Below are positions 46,631 through 55,390 of a stretch of DNA of 64,000 nucleotides, piece after piece. Origin of the DNA: JBCCDY01 sp039030555 (GTDB taxonomy: Bacteria; Bacteroidota; Bacteroidia; Cytophagales; Cyclobacteriaceae); assembly GCA_039030555.1 (NCBI GenBank), contig JBCCDY010000002.1, positions 248,001-312,000 of the forward strand, read 5' to 3'. The translations under genes and the position numbers were made by a program. Numbering within the stretch: the first letter of the stretch is position 1; each line of letters begins with the position of its first letter. Below the pieces are notes generated by a model. The model made no database searches and had not been told where the DNA came from. It saw nothing but the letters and a program-made list of their open reading frames with translations.

Positions 46631-47932
46631 ATGAGGCAGAATTTACTAAGACAAGGTGCTGATGAGCTGACGTATGAAATACGTGGTATTGTTAAGAAAG
46701 CAGAGCAATTAGAGCAGATTGGCCATAAAGTTCATTGGGAGAATATTGGTGATCCAATCCAAAAGAACCAGAAGCTGCCCGAATGGATGAAAGACACCAT
46801 TATTAATTTATTGCTTGATAATAAAACGTTTGGTTATAGTCACTCCAAAGGTTTACTGGAAACCAGAGCATTCCTGGCTGATAAAACGAATAGTGTAGGA
46901 GGCGTTCAAATTGACGTAGAGGACATAACATTTTTTAACGGATTAGGAGATGCTATTTCAAAGATTTATCAGTTCTTAACGCCTACCTCGCGAGTTATTG
47001 GCCCGTCGCCGGCCTACTCAACCCACTCATCAGCAGAGGCAGCTCACGCTAATGCACATCCGATTACTTATCAGCTTGATCCAAATAATTCCTGGTATCC
47101 TGATCTGGACGACTTATATCTTAAAATAAAATATAACTCAAGTATTGTCGGTATCCTGGTGATCAATCCCGACAATCCTACCGGAATGGTTTATCCTAAA
47201 GAAATACTAGAAAGGATCATTGAGATAGCCAAAGAATTTAATCTGTTCCTGATCTTCGATGAGATCTATCAAAACATCATATACAATGATGCAGAAACAG
47301 CTCTTATGTCTCAAATTATCGGTGAAGTACCGGGAATTTCTTTAAAAGGGATCTCCAAAGAATTTCCATGGCCAGGTGCCAGGTGTGGATGGGCAGAGTA
47401 TTACAATAGAAAAAAAGACCCTGATTTTGATAAGCTTTGTTCTACCATCGATAACGCAAAAATGATTGAGGTAAGCTCAACCACACTACCTCAAAGAGCC
47501 ATACCTAAAATTATGCAAGACGCTCGTTATCAGGAATTTTTAGAGGAAAGTAATCGAAAGATCAGTGCTAAAAGTAAGCTCTTGTATGAGCTTTTCTCCG
47601 ATATTGAAGGGATTCAGTTTAACCGGACCAATGGTGCTTTTTACAACACCATAATTTTCAAGAAAGGAGTTTTAAACGATCAACAAAAATTGTCTACTGA
47701 TGACCCCAAAATTTTGTCCTTGTTAGATACTTGGATTACAGGAAACATGCCTTTAGATCAAAGATTTGTGTATTATCTGCTTGCTGTGAAAAGGGTATGT
47801 GTTGTACCCATCTCTGCTTTTGCATCCGATTTATTGGGTTTCAGAATGACTCTTCTGGAGGAAGATGAGTCAGAACAGAAACTCATTTACGGAAGAATAA
47901 GAGATGGATTGATGGAGTATTTGGGTTCTTGA
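46631..47932 (+). CDS. Pyridoxal-phosphate class I/II aminotransferase
   Basis: 433 residues, fold type I. NINPDNPTG-type motif at 179-185 (INPDNPTGM), FDEIYQNIIY with cofactor-ring Asp210, and SKEFPWPGARCGW with Schiff-base Lys243 and Arg251. The C-terminal domain ends LLGFRMTLLEEDESEQKL. Closest in pattern to alanine/aspartate-type aminotransferases (AlaA/AspC branch); the amino-group donor cannot be fixed from sequence. Cytosolic. It stands alone between the exported protein and a convergent membrane gene. Confidence 0.9.
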   Translation: MRQNLLRQGADELTYEIRGIVKKAEQLEQIGHKVHWENIGDPIQKNQKLPEWMKDTIINLLLDNKTFGYSHSKGLLETRAFLADKTNSVGGVQIDVEDITFFNGLGDAISKIYQFLTPTSRVIGPSPAYSTHSSAEAAHANAHPITYQLDPNNSWYPDLDDLYLKIKYNSSIVGILVINPDNPTGMVYPKEILERIIEIAKEFNLFLIFDEIYQNIIYNDAETALMSQIIGEVPGISLKGISKEFPWPGARCGWAEYYNRKKDPDFDKLCSTIDNAKMIEVSSTTLPQRAIPKIMQDARYQEFLEESNRKISAKSKLLYELFSDIEGIQFNRTNGAFYNTIIFKKGVLNDQQKLSTDDPKILSLLDTWITGNMPLDQRFVYYLLAVKRVCVVPISAFASDLLGFRMTLLEEDESEQKLIYGRIRDGLMEYLGS

Positions 47933-48061
47933 TTGCTGAGATAACGTTTTTCAGAGTCGTTATGATAACTTCAATCATTTACAATAAATCAATAAAGCTT
48001 ATTAAGTTTCCGTTAGTACTATTTAAGTTAAAACTTATCCAAATTCTCTCATAAGCACCAA

Positions 48062-48499
48062 CTACTCTTTTTTGTGAATGGTTTTTACAAGTAAACTGAT
48101 ACGTTTGAATAGTCTTTCAAAATTTAGAATATACTTTGAGATCAAGAAATGATCTACAAGTGTTTTGCCGTTATGCTCAATTGAAATAAAAAAGGAGTAA
48201 TAGAAAACCTGACGTGGCAATCTAAATCTTATTGTAATCTCACAATTATCTAACTTACCTGATAACTCTTGATCTACTCCAGAAAAGCCTAGCTGAATCA
48301 AATTTCTAAAAGGATTTTTTTTAAAGTAGTTTCTTCTGAGGAAGAAATATGTGAACTCGTTATAAAGGAAAATTAAACCAGTAAACGTGATAACTATAAT
48401 TACAACATGGTCTGAGTAAAATATACCAGATACTATCATACCTAAAGTCAGAACAGTATAGCAAACAATATCTTTGATTATATCTATTATCCTTTCCAT
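48062..48499 (-). CDS. Small membrane protein of unknown function
   Basis: 145 residues. Two adjacent transmembrane helices (~10-30 and ~32-53) separated by a short turn (FYSDHV) are followed by an aromatic, basic cytoplasmic domain (RNYFKKNPFRNLIQLGFSG) with beta-rich character. It begins one base after the pullulanase stop codon and so is probably cotranscribed with it. I do not recognise a family. Confidence 0.7.
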   Translation of the reverse strand: MERIIDIIKDIVCYTVLTLGMIVSGIFYSDHVVIIVITFTGLIFLYNEFTYFFLRRNYFKKNPFRNLIQLGFSGVDQELSGKLDNCEITIRFRLPRQVFYYSFFISIEHNGKTLVDHFLISKYILNFERLFKRISLLVKTIHKKE

Positions 48500-48500
48500 A

Positions 48501-50516
48501 TCAATCTAATTCTTGAAACAGCACTATTGCAGAAGTACCTTTTATACTGACAGAACCGGAATGACCAATTGATATACCGTTTTCATTGATTTCAGCTTTA
48601 TTCAGGGCCAGATTCCAGTTACCTTCCGGTAGACCCACTTTAGCAGAAGATCTGCCTCCATTTAAGATTACCAAGATATTTTTCCATTCATCACCATTAG
48701 CATTGTCTTTAATGACGTAAGCCACCAATGTTTCTCCTTCGGTATCTAAGAATTCAATATGCTTCTGGATTAACTCATTGGTTTGCATTCTAAATGCAGG
48801 GTGACTTTTTCTAAGTCGAATTAAAGCCTGATAATAATCATGTAAATCCTTGTAAACGGATTTTCTTGTCCAGTCCAATTGATTTACTAAATCCGGAGAT
48901 TTATAAGAGTTTTCTTCCCCATCTTTCGTTCTGAGCAACTCCGTTCCAGCGTGTAAAAATGGAATTCCCTGCGAAGTCAATACGGTGGTTATTGCCAACT
49001 TGTGCATATCAATCAATTTTTCCTCAGATGCTTCAGGGTTAGATATTTTTAGTTTATCGTATAGAGTATGATTATCGTGACAGGAAACATAAGTAATTGT
49101 TTGGTAAGGTTCAGATGCCCAGGGAGCATTGGAATAATTGACAGCTTCATAATCGATCTGAGGATGCTGTGTAGAAGCAACTATTCCGAATTTAATACTT
49201 TCTTTCAGACCTTCTTTACCACTTACAAATCCAGGCTCTTCATGATTTGACCATGGTCCTTTTAGTCCGTCCCTGATATCATCACTAAAAGCAGCAATTG
49301 AATCGAGTTTATGGGTATTGGCCTTTATTGCCTGCTTTTCCTGTGGCAAGGGTGTGGAACCTGCAGTCCAGCCTTCACCGTAAATAAAAATCGTCGGATC
49401 AATCTTACGGAGCTCTTCACTGATCATATTCATAGTTTCGATATCGTGTATACCCATCAGGTCAAACCGGAATCCGTCTACATGATATTCCTCTACCCAA
49501 TATTTGACGGATTCAACCATATACTTGCGCATCATAGTTCGATCAGAAGCCGTTTCGTTTCCGCAAGCTGAAGCGTCGGAAAAAGTACCATCTTCATTTT
49601 GGCGATAATAATATCCGGGAACGAGTGTGTTGAATACAGACTTCTCCGTCTCGCCAGTATGATTATAGACAACATCCATAACTACTCTAAGCCCATTATC
49701 ATGGAGCGTTTGAACCATTTTTTTGAACTCCTTGATCCTTACTTTTCCATCAGACGGGTTAGTAGAATAACTTCCTTCAGGAGTATTATAGTTTTGAGGG
49801 TCATAGCCCCAGTTGAAGTCATTCTTTTCTAAGGTAGTTTCATCAATCGTCCTGAAATCAAATGAAGGAAGTAAGTGTATATGCGTGGCTCCAAGTTCTT
49901 TGATATGGTCAAGGCCTGTACTTAACCCATCCGGACTTTTAGTGCCACTTTCCGTTAGCCCAAGAAACTTCCCTTTATTTTCTATTCCTGAGTTGGGATG
50001 CGTTGAAAGGTCTCTTATATGGAGTTCATAAAGAAGGATATCACCATAATTATCTATTGGTGGTCTTATATCGTTTTCCCAACCTTCTGGATCGGTCGCA
50101 GCCATATCGACGAACATACCTCTCATTCCATTCGCTCCGACTGCTTTGGCATAGACATCCGGTCTTTCTCCAAGCCATTGGCCGTCCTGCTTTATTTGAA
50201 ACGTATAGTATTTATTCAGATAATCTCCTTGTAACTCGGTCGACCAGGTTCCGGATTCACCTCGCCGCATCTCCTTTTCCTCAACGGCTTCACTTCCTAA
50301 GCCGGTATCATAAATTCTAATTTTTACGGATTCAGCTGCCGGCGACCATATCTTCGCTTTAGCAGATGCTTCATTTACGGAGACACCCAAATCATTATCC
50401 TCATATATAGGATATTCATCGAATGAGGCGTACTCTACCTGGGTTTGTTTTTCAGAACAAGAAATAAGGCTCAAAATATATATGGTGATTAGTAGGAGAA
50501 AATTAAACTGTTTCAT
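48501..50516 (-). CDS. pulA: Type I pullulanase (GH13), lipoprotein
   Basis: 671 residues. Lipoprotein signal with Cys20 (ILSLISC). CBM48/E-set domain ~45-125, then the GH13 barrel: pullulanase signature NWGYDPQNYNTPEGSY (235-250), VVMDVVYNHT (278-287), GFRFDLMG with nucleophile Asp352, IYGEGWTAG with acid/base Glu381, and SCHDNHTLYDK with the third acid. A C-terminal all-beta domain closes the protein. It hydrolyses alpha-1,6 links in pullulan, glycogen or limit dextrins. The lipid anchor places it on the envelope, unlike cytosolic glycogen-debranching relatives. It lies 37 bases after the GT87 gene. Confidence 0.95.
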   Translation of the reverse strand: MKQFNFLLLITIYILSLISCSEKQTQVEYASFDEYPIYEDNDLGVSVNEASAKAKIWSPAAESVKIRIYDTGLGSEAVEEKEMRRGESGTWSTELQGDYLNKYYTFQIKQDGQWLGERPDVYAKAVGANGMRGMFVDMAATDPEGWENDIRPPIDNYGDILLYELHIRDLSTHPNSGIENKGKFLGLTESGTKSPDGLSTGLDHIKELGATHIHLLPSFDFRTIDETTLEKNDFNWGYDPQNYNTPEGSYSTNPSDGKVRIKEFKKMVQTLHDNGLRVVMDVVYNHTGETEKSVFNTLVPGYYYRQNEDGTFSDASACGNETASDRTMMRKYMVESVKYWVEEYHVDGFRFDLMGIHDIETMNMISEELRKIDPTIFIYGEGWTAGSTPLPQEKQAIKANTHKLDSIAAFSDDIRDGLKGPWSNHEEPGFVSGKEGLKESIKFGIVASTQHPQIDYEAVNYSNAPWASEPYQTITYVSCHDNHTLYDKLKISNPEASEEKLIDMHKLAITTVLTSQGIPFLHAGTELLRTKDGEENSYKSPDLVNQLDWTRKSVYKDLHDYYQALIRLRKSHPAFRMQTNELIQKHIEFLDTEGETLVAYVIKDNANGDEWKNILVILNGGRSSAKVGLPEGNWNLALNKAEINENGISIGHSGSVSIKGTSAIVLFQELD

Positions 50517-50553
50517 GTTTGTTGGATTGGTTCTTTAAAACAAGCGTTGGGTG

Positions 50554-51864
50554 TTATGCTTCCTTCATGTCCTTATTCATTTTTAGTAGAATCCTAACGC
50601 ATACATAGAACCCTATAACACCTCCTAAAAATGGTAATGAAAAGGCTTGAGCAATTTTAGGTGATATAACCACTAGAAGAGCACTTATTACTGTCAATAT
50701 TGTCATTTGCCTGTTGAAGGGAGATTTTTCATTAGTTCTCAAGTAATAGACAATACCTGAAAATGGAAGTAGCATATATACGTAATGATTGATCCAGGAA
50801 ATTGGCGAGATGAATAGCGTACCTATAGCAATAAGCCCTACCTCCAGTGGAATACGTGGGTCATTGGCTTTAATCGGCCTTCTGAACAGATAAAGAAATA
50901 ATAGGAGAATACCGATTTTGATATACCGCATAGCTCCTGCTATAGCTTCTTTAGGAAGATCCATAACATTTACGTACAAAGTCTTCGATCCTCGTAGTGT
51001 GTCCACATGTGTGAAATACCGATAGAAAAAAGATTCTAAGGATTGATTTGTATTCGTAAAACCCTGATCATTTTCTGCCAAAGCTCCTGTTTCGACGAAA
51101 CCAAATAGAATTCCCAGCCAGCTTTGCATAATATCCAGATACCGATCAAAACCTAAGGCTATGGGTAATATGATCCCCCAACTTACCAGTCCACCAATTG
51201 CAGCCCAAAGAACAATATTCCATTTCCTTTTAAGTGCAAAATAAACGACGAAAAGTCCTGGGGTTAGTTTTATGGCGGTAGCAACACCTAAAAGAAAGCC
51301 TGCATGTTTTATTTTCTGTTCAGCGAAATAGTAAAGACCAAGTGCAATTAAGCCGAAAATAGCGATGTTCACTTGTGAGGTCTCTAAATTGGTTATTACA
51401 ACACTAATGGTCATAAGAAGAGGCAAGGCCCATAGAGAAATACTATTGAGTTGATTTTCCCTATTTGAAATAAGGTTTGACATTTTACCCAAAGCCTTGG
51501 AACTCTGTAATACGATCCAAAAACTTAAGGCGAACCATACTAATGCTCCTAACCAATGTGGAAGAGGAACCAATGGGGCATATACCAATCCGAAAAATGG
51601 CGGGTATTTTCCTATGGTAAGACGATCATACGCATATTCTTTATAGACATTTACGTCATCATAAATAAGATCCTTACTGAAATATACAAAGTCGTCTAAC
51701 TGGCTTCCATGACCTCTATTTGCCCTAATTCCAGCATTAGCCCACAGAAAAATTATGACTAATACCAGAATCACCCCTAGTATCTTTCTTGTTTTTGATT
51801 CAGTATGCTGGTCTTCGACTATGTTCTCCCAGAAATCAGACAGTTTTTGAATTAGCTTGCTCAC
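50554..51864 (-). CDS. GT87 (DUF2029) integral-membrane glycosyltransferase
   Basis: 436 residues with about ten to eleven hydrophobic helices. The first extracytoplasmic loop carries acidic residues (GSQLDDFVYFSKDLIYDDVN) and is followed by KYPPFFGLVYAPLVPLPHWL, the P-P-x-x-x-L-x-x-P pattern of GT87 mannosyltransferases. FLLGVATAIKLTPGLFVVYF (~residue 195-215) is the family-typical membrane motif. Such enzymes use polyprenyl-phosphate mannose-type donors on the outer face of the inner membrane. The nearby DPM1-like GT2 enzyme could make that donor; this link is inference. Confidence 0.87.
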   Translation of the reverse strand: MSKLIQKLSDFWENIVEDQHTESKTRKILGVILVLVIIFLWANAGIRANRGHGSQLDDFVYFSKDLIYDDVNVYKEYAYDRLTIGKYPPFFGLVYAPLVPLPHWLGALVWFALSFWIVLQSSKALGKMSNLISNRENQLNSISLWALPLLMTISVVITNLETSQVNIAIFGLIALGLYYFAEQKIKHAGFLLGVATAIKLTPGLFVVYFALKRKWNIVLWAAIGGLVSWGIILPIALGFDRYLDIMQSWLGILFGFVETGALAENDQGFTNTNQSLESFFYRYFTHVDTLRGSKTLYVNVMDLPKEAIAGAMRYIKIGILLLFLYLFRRPIKANDPRIPLEVGLIAIGTLFISPISWINHYVYMLLPFSGIVYYLRTNEKSPFNRQMTILTVISALLVVISPKIAQAFSLPFLGGVIGFYVCVRILLKMNKDMKEA

Positions 51865-51877
51865 TTTGTTAACTTTG
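51846..51877 (+). promoter_or_regulatory. Promoter of the lipoprotein/GT2 genes
   Basis: TTTG (51846-51849), 20-base spacer, TAACTTTG (51870-51877): a full match to the Bacteroidota promoter. The start site should fall near 51884, ~50 bases before the ATG at 51934. The upstream box lies inside the first codons of the divergent GT87 gene. Confidence 0.72.
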
Positions 51878-51933
51878 CGCTCGAATTTGATAATTTAACC
51901 ATTCAATCACAACATTACCTCTGCCGAAGCTTT

Positions 51934-52524
51934 ATGTATCGATTATATTTTTTTCTAACTATTATCGTATTAACGATTTTTTCTTCCTGCGTGCCCGATC
52001 ACCCAAAAGGGGCAACCCATCTCGTGAAAGATTTCAATTTGGCATGGATAGGTGACGAAAGGAATCAGGGAATAAACTTAAATCACCATAAAGGTGAATA
52101 TGGAGGCGATAGTGTAGTTGTCGAAACGGTTTTTGCTTATGGTTTCGATGACGAATTCATTATTGCAAAGCAACACCCAAATCATTGGACTCCGCTCTAT
52201 GGGAGATTAGAAATCCATGGAGACGGGTATGTTTTGTTAAACGAAAAAGATACTGCCCTATTAAAAGAAGAATATTTAAGCGAAGAGGATGGAAAATGGT
52301 ATCTAACTAAAGAAGGCTTCGATGAGGCTCAAGTAAGTCTTTATCCTAATAGGTCAATAACAAATTATTATATCATATCAATAAAGGATTATTCTTTTCG
52401 CTTTTTTAATGCTGAGGAAAGTGTATTTATGTTTCCTGATGAATCCTCTTTCCTGAAAAAAAGATCAGAATTGGGAGTGAGCGAATCTTTATCATTTACC
52501 AAAGTCTTTGAAGAATTTGAATAA
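51934..52524 (+). CDS. Lipoprotein of unknown function
   Basis: 196 residues. Lipoprotein signal peptide with Cys19 (LTIFSSC). The mature part is mixed alpha/beta, with GATHLVKDFNLAWIGDERNQ at its start, DDEFIIAKQHPNHW in the middle and a soluble C-terminal part ending in KVFEEFE. I do not recognise a named family. It has its own strong promoter and is followed 39 bases later by the GT2 gene, so the two may be cotranscribed. Confidence 0.75.
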   Translation: MYRLYFFLTIIVLTIFSSCVPDHPKGATHLVKDFNLAWIGDERNQGINLNHHKGEYGGDSVVVETVFAYGFDDEFIIAKQHPNHWTPLYGRLEIHGDGYVLLNEKDTALLKEEYLSEEDGKWYLTKEGFDEAQVSLYPNRSITNYYIISIKDYSFRFFNAEESVFMFPDESSFLKKRSELGVSESLSFTKVFEEFE

Positions 52525-52563
52525 TACTTCAAATGACTCTAATTCTCTGAATTAATTATTTTA

Positions 52564-53295
52564 ATGCTGGAAGTCCCGATATATAAAAAGCTTTCAATTG
52601 TTATCCCAGTTTACAACGAAGAGCGAACGGTTGAGCTAACACTTGATAAGATCTTACAGGTTGAGTTGATCGGAGGACTGGAAAAAGAATTGGTAATCGT
52701 TAATGATGCCTCGACTGATGAAAGTTTCGAGGTTTTGAAACGATACAAAGAAGATCATTCTGAAATAGAGGTTAGTCTTTATGATCAGCCTAAGAATATG
52801 GGTAAGGGAGCGGCTTTGCATCGTGGTATCAAAGAGGCATCAGGAGATTTGATTATCATACAGGATGCAGACCTTGAATACGATCCCTTCGAATACAATA
52901 TCCTTTTAAAACCTATTTTGGATGGATTTGCAGATGTTGTTTACGGCTCCCGCTTCATGGGAAGCAAACCACATCGTATTCTATTCTTTTGGCATTCTAT
53001 CGGAAACGCTTTTCTCACATTCTTATCGAATATGTTCAATAACTTGAACCTTACCGATATGGAAACCTGCTATAAATTGTTTAAAGCTGAGATTATAAAG
53101 GGGCTTGAACTGAAAGAGAAACGTTTTGGTTTTGAACCCGAAGTTACTGCGAAAGTATCCAAACTTAGATCAACCAGAATTTATGAGGTTGGAATATCCT
53201 ACTATGGAAGAAGTTATGCGGAAGGAAAAAAGATCGGTTGGAAAGATGGATTCCGCGCATTGTACTGTATTGCAAAGTACGGTCTAAAGTCATAG
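52564..53295 (+). CDS. GT2 family glycosyltransferase, DPM1-like
   Basis: 243 residues, GT-A fold without membrane helices. LSIVIPVYNEERTVELTL (10-27), VIVNDASTDES (44-54), NMGKGAALHRGIKEASGD (78-95) and the metal-binding QDADLEYDP with Asp101/Asp103, then VYGSRFMG and METCYKLFK. This is the pattern of dolichyl/polyprenyl-phosphate mannose (or glucose) synthases. A likely role is charging a lipid carrier with hexose for envelope glycans, for which the neighbouring GT87 enzyme is a candidate user. Confidence 0.92.
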   Translation: MLEVPIYKKLSIVIPVYNEERTVELTLDKILQVELIGGLEKELVIVNDASTDESFEVLKRYKEDHSEIEVSLYDQPKNMGKGAALHRGIKEASGDLIIIQDADLEYDPFEYNILLKPILDGFADVVYGSRFMGSKPHRILFFWHSIGNAFLTFLSNMFNNLNLTDMETCYKLFKAEIIKGLELKEKRFGFEPEVTAKVSKLRSTRIYEVGISYYGRSYAEGKKIGWKDGFRALYCIAKYGLKS

Positions 53296-53465
53296 AGAAT
53301 CCTTTCTAGGCATATTCCCTTTTTATTTCTTAATAATTGAAAATCAGGACTAAAGGGTTCCTTAATAATTAAAAATCTATAGTTTTGACGCCAGATTGGA
53401 AATATAGGTTTTCAACATGTTCAAAACATTACAATTCCAACGTATACTGATTCACTAATAGAACC

Positions 53466-54911
53466 TTGACTAAAAAGAGAATAGCAGTCATCGGGGCGGG
53501 ACCTGCGGGAGCTACGGCTGCTTATGAGTTATCGAAGTATTTAGATTCCGGGGCAATATCCCAGCTTGATTTATATGAGGCTTCAAATAGTCCTGGTGGG
53601 TTGGCTAGATCTATACCGCTTTGGGGACAGCAGATTGATCTCGGACCACATCGTTTTTTTAGTAATGATAGTCGTGTAAATAAGCTTTGGCTTGAAGTTG
53701 CAGGACACGATTACGAAATGGTAGATCGTATTACAAGAATTTACTACAAGAACAGCTTTTTCAATTATCCACTTAAGCCATTTAATGCACTTTCAAATTT
53801 AGGTGTATGGGAGGCAGGGCTTTGTTTTGGAAGTTATTTAAAGGAAAAGGCCAACCCAACAAAGCAGGATGGTACTTTTGAAACCTGGGTTACAGGGCGT
53901 TTTGGAAAAAAGCTCTACGAGATCTTTTTTAAAACCTATAGTGAAAAGCTTTGGGGTATAAAATGTGATGAACTAGATGCCGATTTTGCTGCTCAGAGAA
54001 TTAAAAAACTTTCGCTTTTTGAAGCAATTATCAACGCTTTTAAAGGCGGGAAAAATAATAAACATAAGACCCTCGTAGATCAATTTGCCTATCCCGCTGA
54101 TGGAACAGGTATGATCTATTCCAGAATGATGGAAAAGATTATTGCCAACGGAGGAAAAGTGCACTTTAATAGGCCGATCAAAAGGGTCATTACCGAACAT
54201 GGGAAGGTAACTTCGGTTGAAACAGAATCTGGAGAAGTTAAAGAGTATGATGAGGTTATATCTTCAATGCCGATTTCCCTGTTAGTCGATAGACTTCCCG
54301 AGGTTCCTAGTGAAATACAAAAGCGTGCAAAGAGCTTGAAGTTTAGAAATACTATTTTAGTTTATCTTAATGTGGAGGCACAAAACCTCTTCCCTGACCA
54401 ATGGCTCTACATTCACTCTGAAAAACTACAAACAGGCAGGATCACGAATTTTAGTAATTGGGTTCCTTCAATCAATAAAGATTCAAAAGACACTATCATT
54501 TGCATGGAATACTGGTGCAATTTTGAGGATGAATTTTGGAGCTGGGACGAAAGTCGACTTATTGAGCTAGCGAAAAAAGAACTTCGGGCGACAGGCCTTA
54601 CAGGTGATGCAGAAATCAGCAAGGGATCTATTTATAAAATACCAAGATGTTACCCTGTTTACTACAGCGGATATAAAGAAACTCTGAAACCAGTTGAACA
54701 TTACCTTTCGAGTATTGAAGGCCTTCAGGTAATAGGTCGTTACGGCTCTTATAAATATAATAATCAGGACCATAGTATACTTATGGGCTTACTGTCTTCC
54801 GAAAATGTAATAGAAGGAAAGAAAAATAATCTTTGGGAGATCAATACCGATTATGATTCCTACCAGGAAGAAAGTGTGATTACCAAAACAGGTTTAGAGA
54901 AGTTCAATTAA
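53466..54911 (+). CDS. FAD-dependent oxidoreductase resembling UDP-galactopyranose mutase
   Basis: 481 residues from a TTG start (the only start after the in-frame stop at 53448). N-terminal dinucleotide fold RIAVIGAGPAGATAAYELSK, then DLYEASNSPGGLARSIPLWG and IDLGPHRFFSNDSRVNKLW, the GG-motif and substrate-side pattern of the NAD(P)/FAD amine-oxidase/UGM superfamily. YSEKLWGIKCDELDADFAAQ is typical of the UGM-like subgroup in glycan clusters; the C-terminus has GLQVIGRYGSYKYNNQDHSI closing the FAD site. Probably remodels a nucleotide sugar or lipid-linked glycan in the cytosol. A TAGTTTTG -7-like element lies at 53380-53387. Confidence 0.85.
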   Translation: MTKKRIAVIGAGPAGATAAYELSKYLDSGAISQLDLYEASNSPGGLARSIPLWGQQIDLGPHRFFSNDSRVNKLWLEVAGHDYEMVDRITRIYYKNSFFNYPLKPFNALSNLGVWEAGLCFGSYLKEKANPTKQDGTFETWVTGRFGKKLYEIFFKTYSEKLWGIKCDELDADFAAQRIKKLSLFEAIINAFKGGKNNKHKTLVDQFAYPADGTGMIYSRMMEKIIANGGKVHFNRPIKRVITEHGKVTSVETESGEVKEYDEVISSMPISLLVDRLPEVPSEIQKRAKSLKFRNTILVYLNVEAQNLFPDQWLYIHSEKLQTGRITNFSNWVPSINKDSKDTIICMEYWCNFEDEFWSWDESRLIELAKKELRATGLTGDAEISKGSIYKIPRCYPVYYSGYKETLKPVEHYLSSIEGLQVIGRYGSYKYNNQDHSILMGLLSSENVIEGKKNNLWEINTDYDSYQEESVITKTGLEKFN

Positions 54912-54935
54912 CGGTTTTTTTGGTGTGACTAGATT

Positions 54936-55385
54936 TTAAGAAAGCTTGTTTTCAAAAGTTTTCTCGGCTTTATCTTTTAAAGCTTTAGCAACAAAATCAA
55001 ATCCTCTTTGAACATCTTTTCTATATAAAGCCATTACGAGGGGTGTTAAAAGTCCCCAGAATTTATCTTCTGTGTAATAGTGAGTTTTTGTATCGTCCAG
55101 TTTCTTTAAATCCTGAATACGATGGGTTTTCAGCCAGAAACCCCAATCCAATGACCAGCCTACTCGTTTCAAAGGTTCATAATCTGAAAAAGTCTCCTTC
55201 TGAATGATGGGTTTCTGATCAGGTTTCATATAGACCGTCATCACAAAAGGGTCACCTATAACTTTGGTTGTCTCCGCTTTTGGACAGAAGTCATTCCAGG
55301 TGTGGTAGTTATCAAAATTCTCAAGTATATCCCAAACAACTTCAATAGGAGCATTTATGGTGGATTCGGCAATTATTTTTTGCAT
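54936..55385 (-). CDS. SRPBCC (START/polyketide cyclase-like) domain protein
   Basis: 149 residues. IIAESTINAPIEVVWDILEN (3-22) is the standard first strand-helix of the SRPBCC ligand-binding fold, followed by FDNYHTWNDFCPKAE. The long C-terminal helix (~115-140, ALYRKDVQRGFDFVAKALKD) completes it. The family binds hydrophobic ligands in a deep pocket; the ligand is not predictable. It begins five bases after the leuS stop codon and is expressed with it. Confidence 0.88.
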   Translation of the reverse strand: MQKIIAESTINAPIEVVWDILENFDNYHTWNDFCPKAETTKVIGDPFVMTVYMKPDQKPIIQKETFSDYEPLKRVGWSLDWGFWLKTHRIQDLKKLDDTKTHYYTEDKFWGLLTPLVMALYRKDVQRGFDFVAKALKDKAEKTFENKLS

Positions 55386-55390
55386 AATGA

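Noticed and set aside
49068..50320. Plus-strand open frames within the pullulanase gene
   Set aside because: They are antisense to a complete GH13 enzyme with intact catalytic residues and have no family resemblance.
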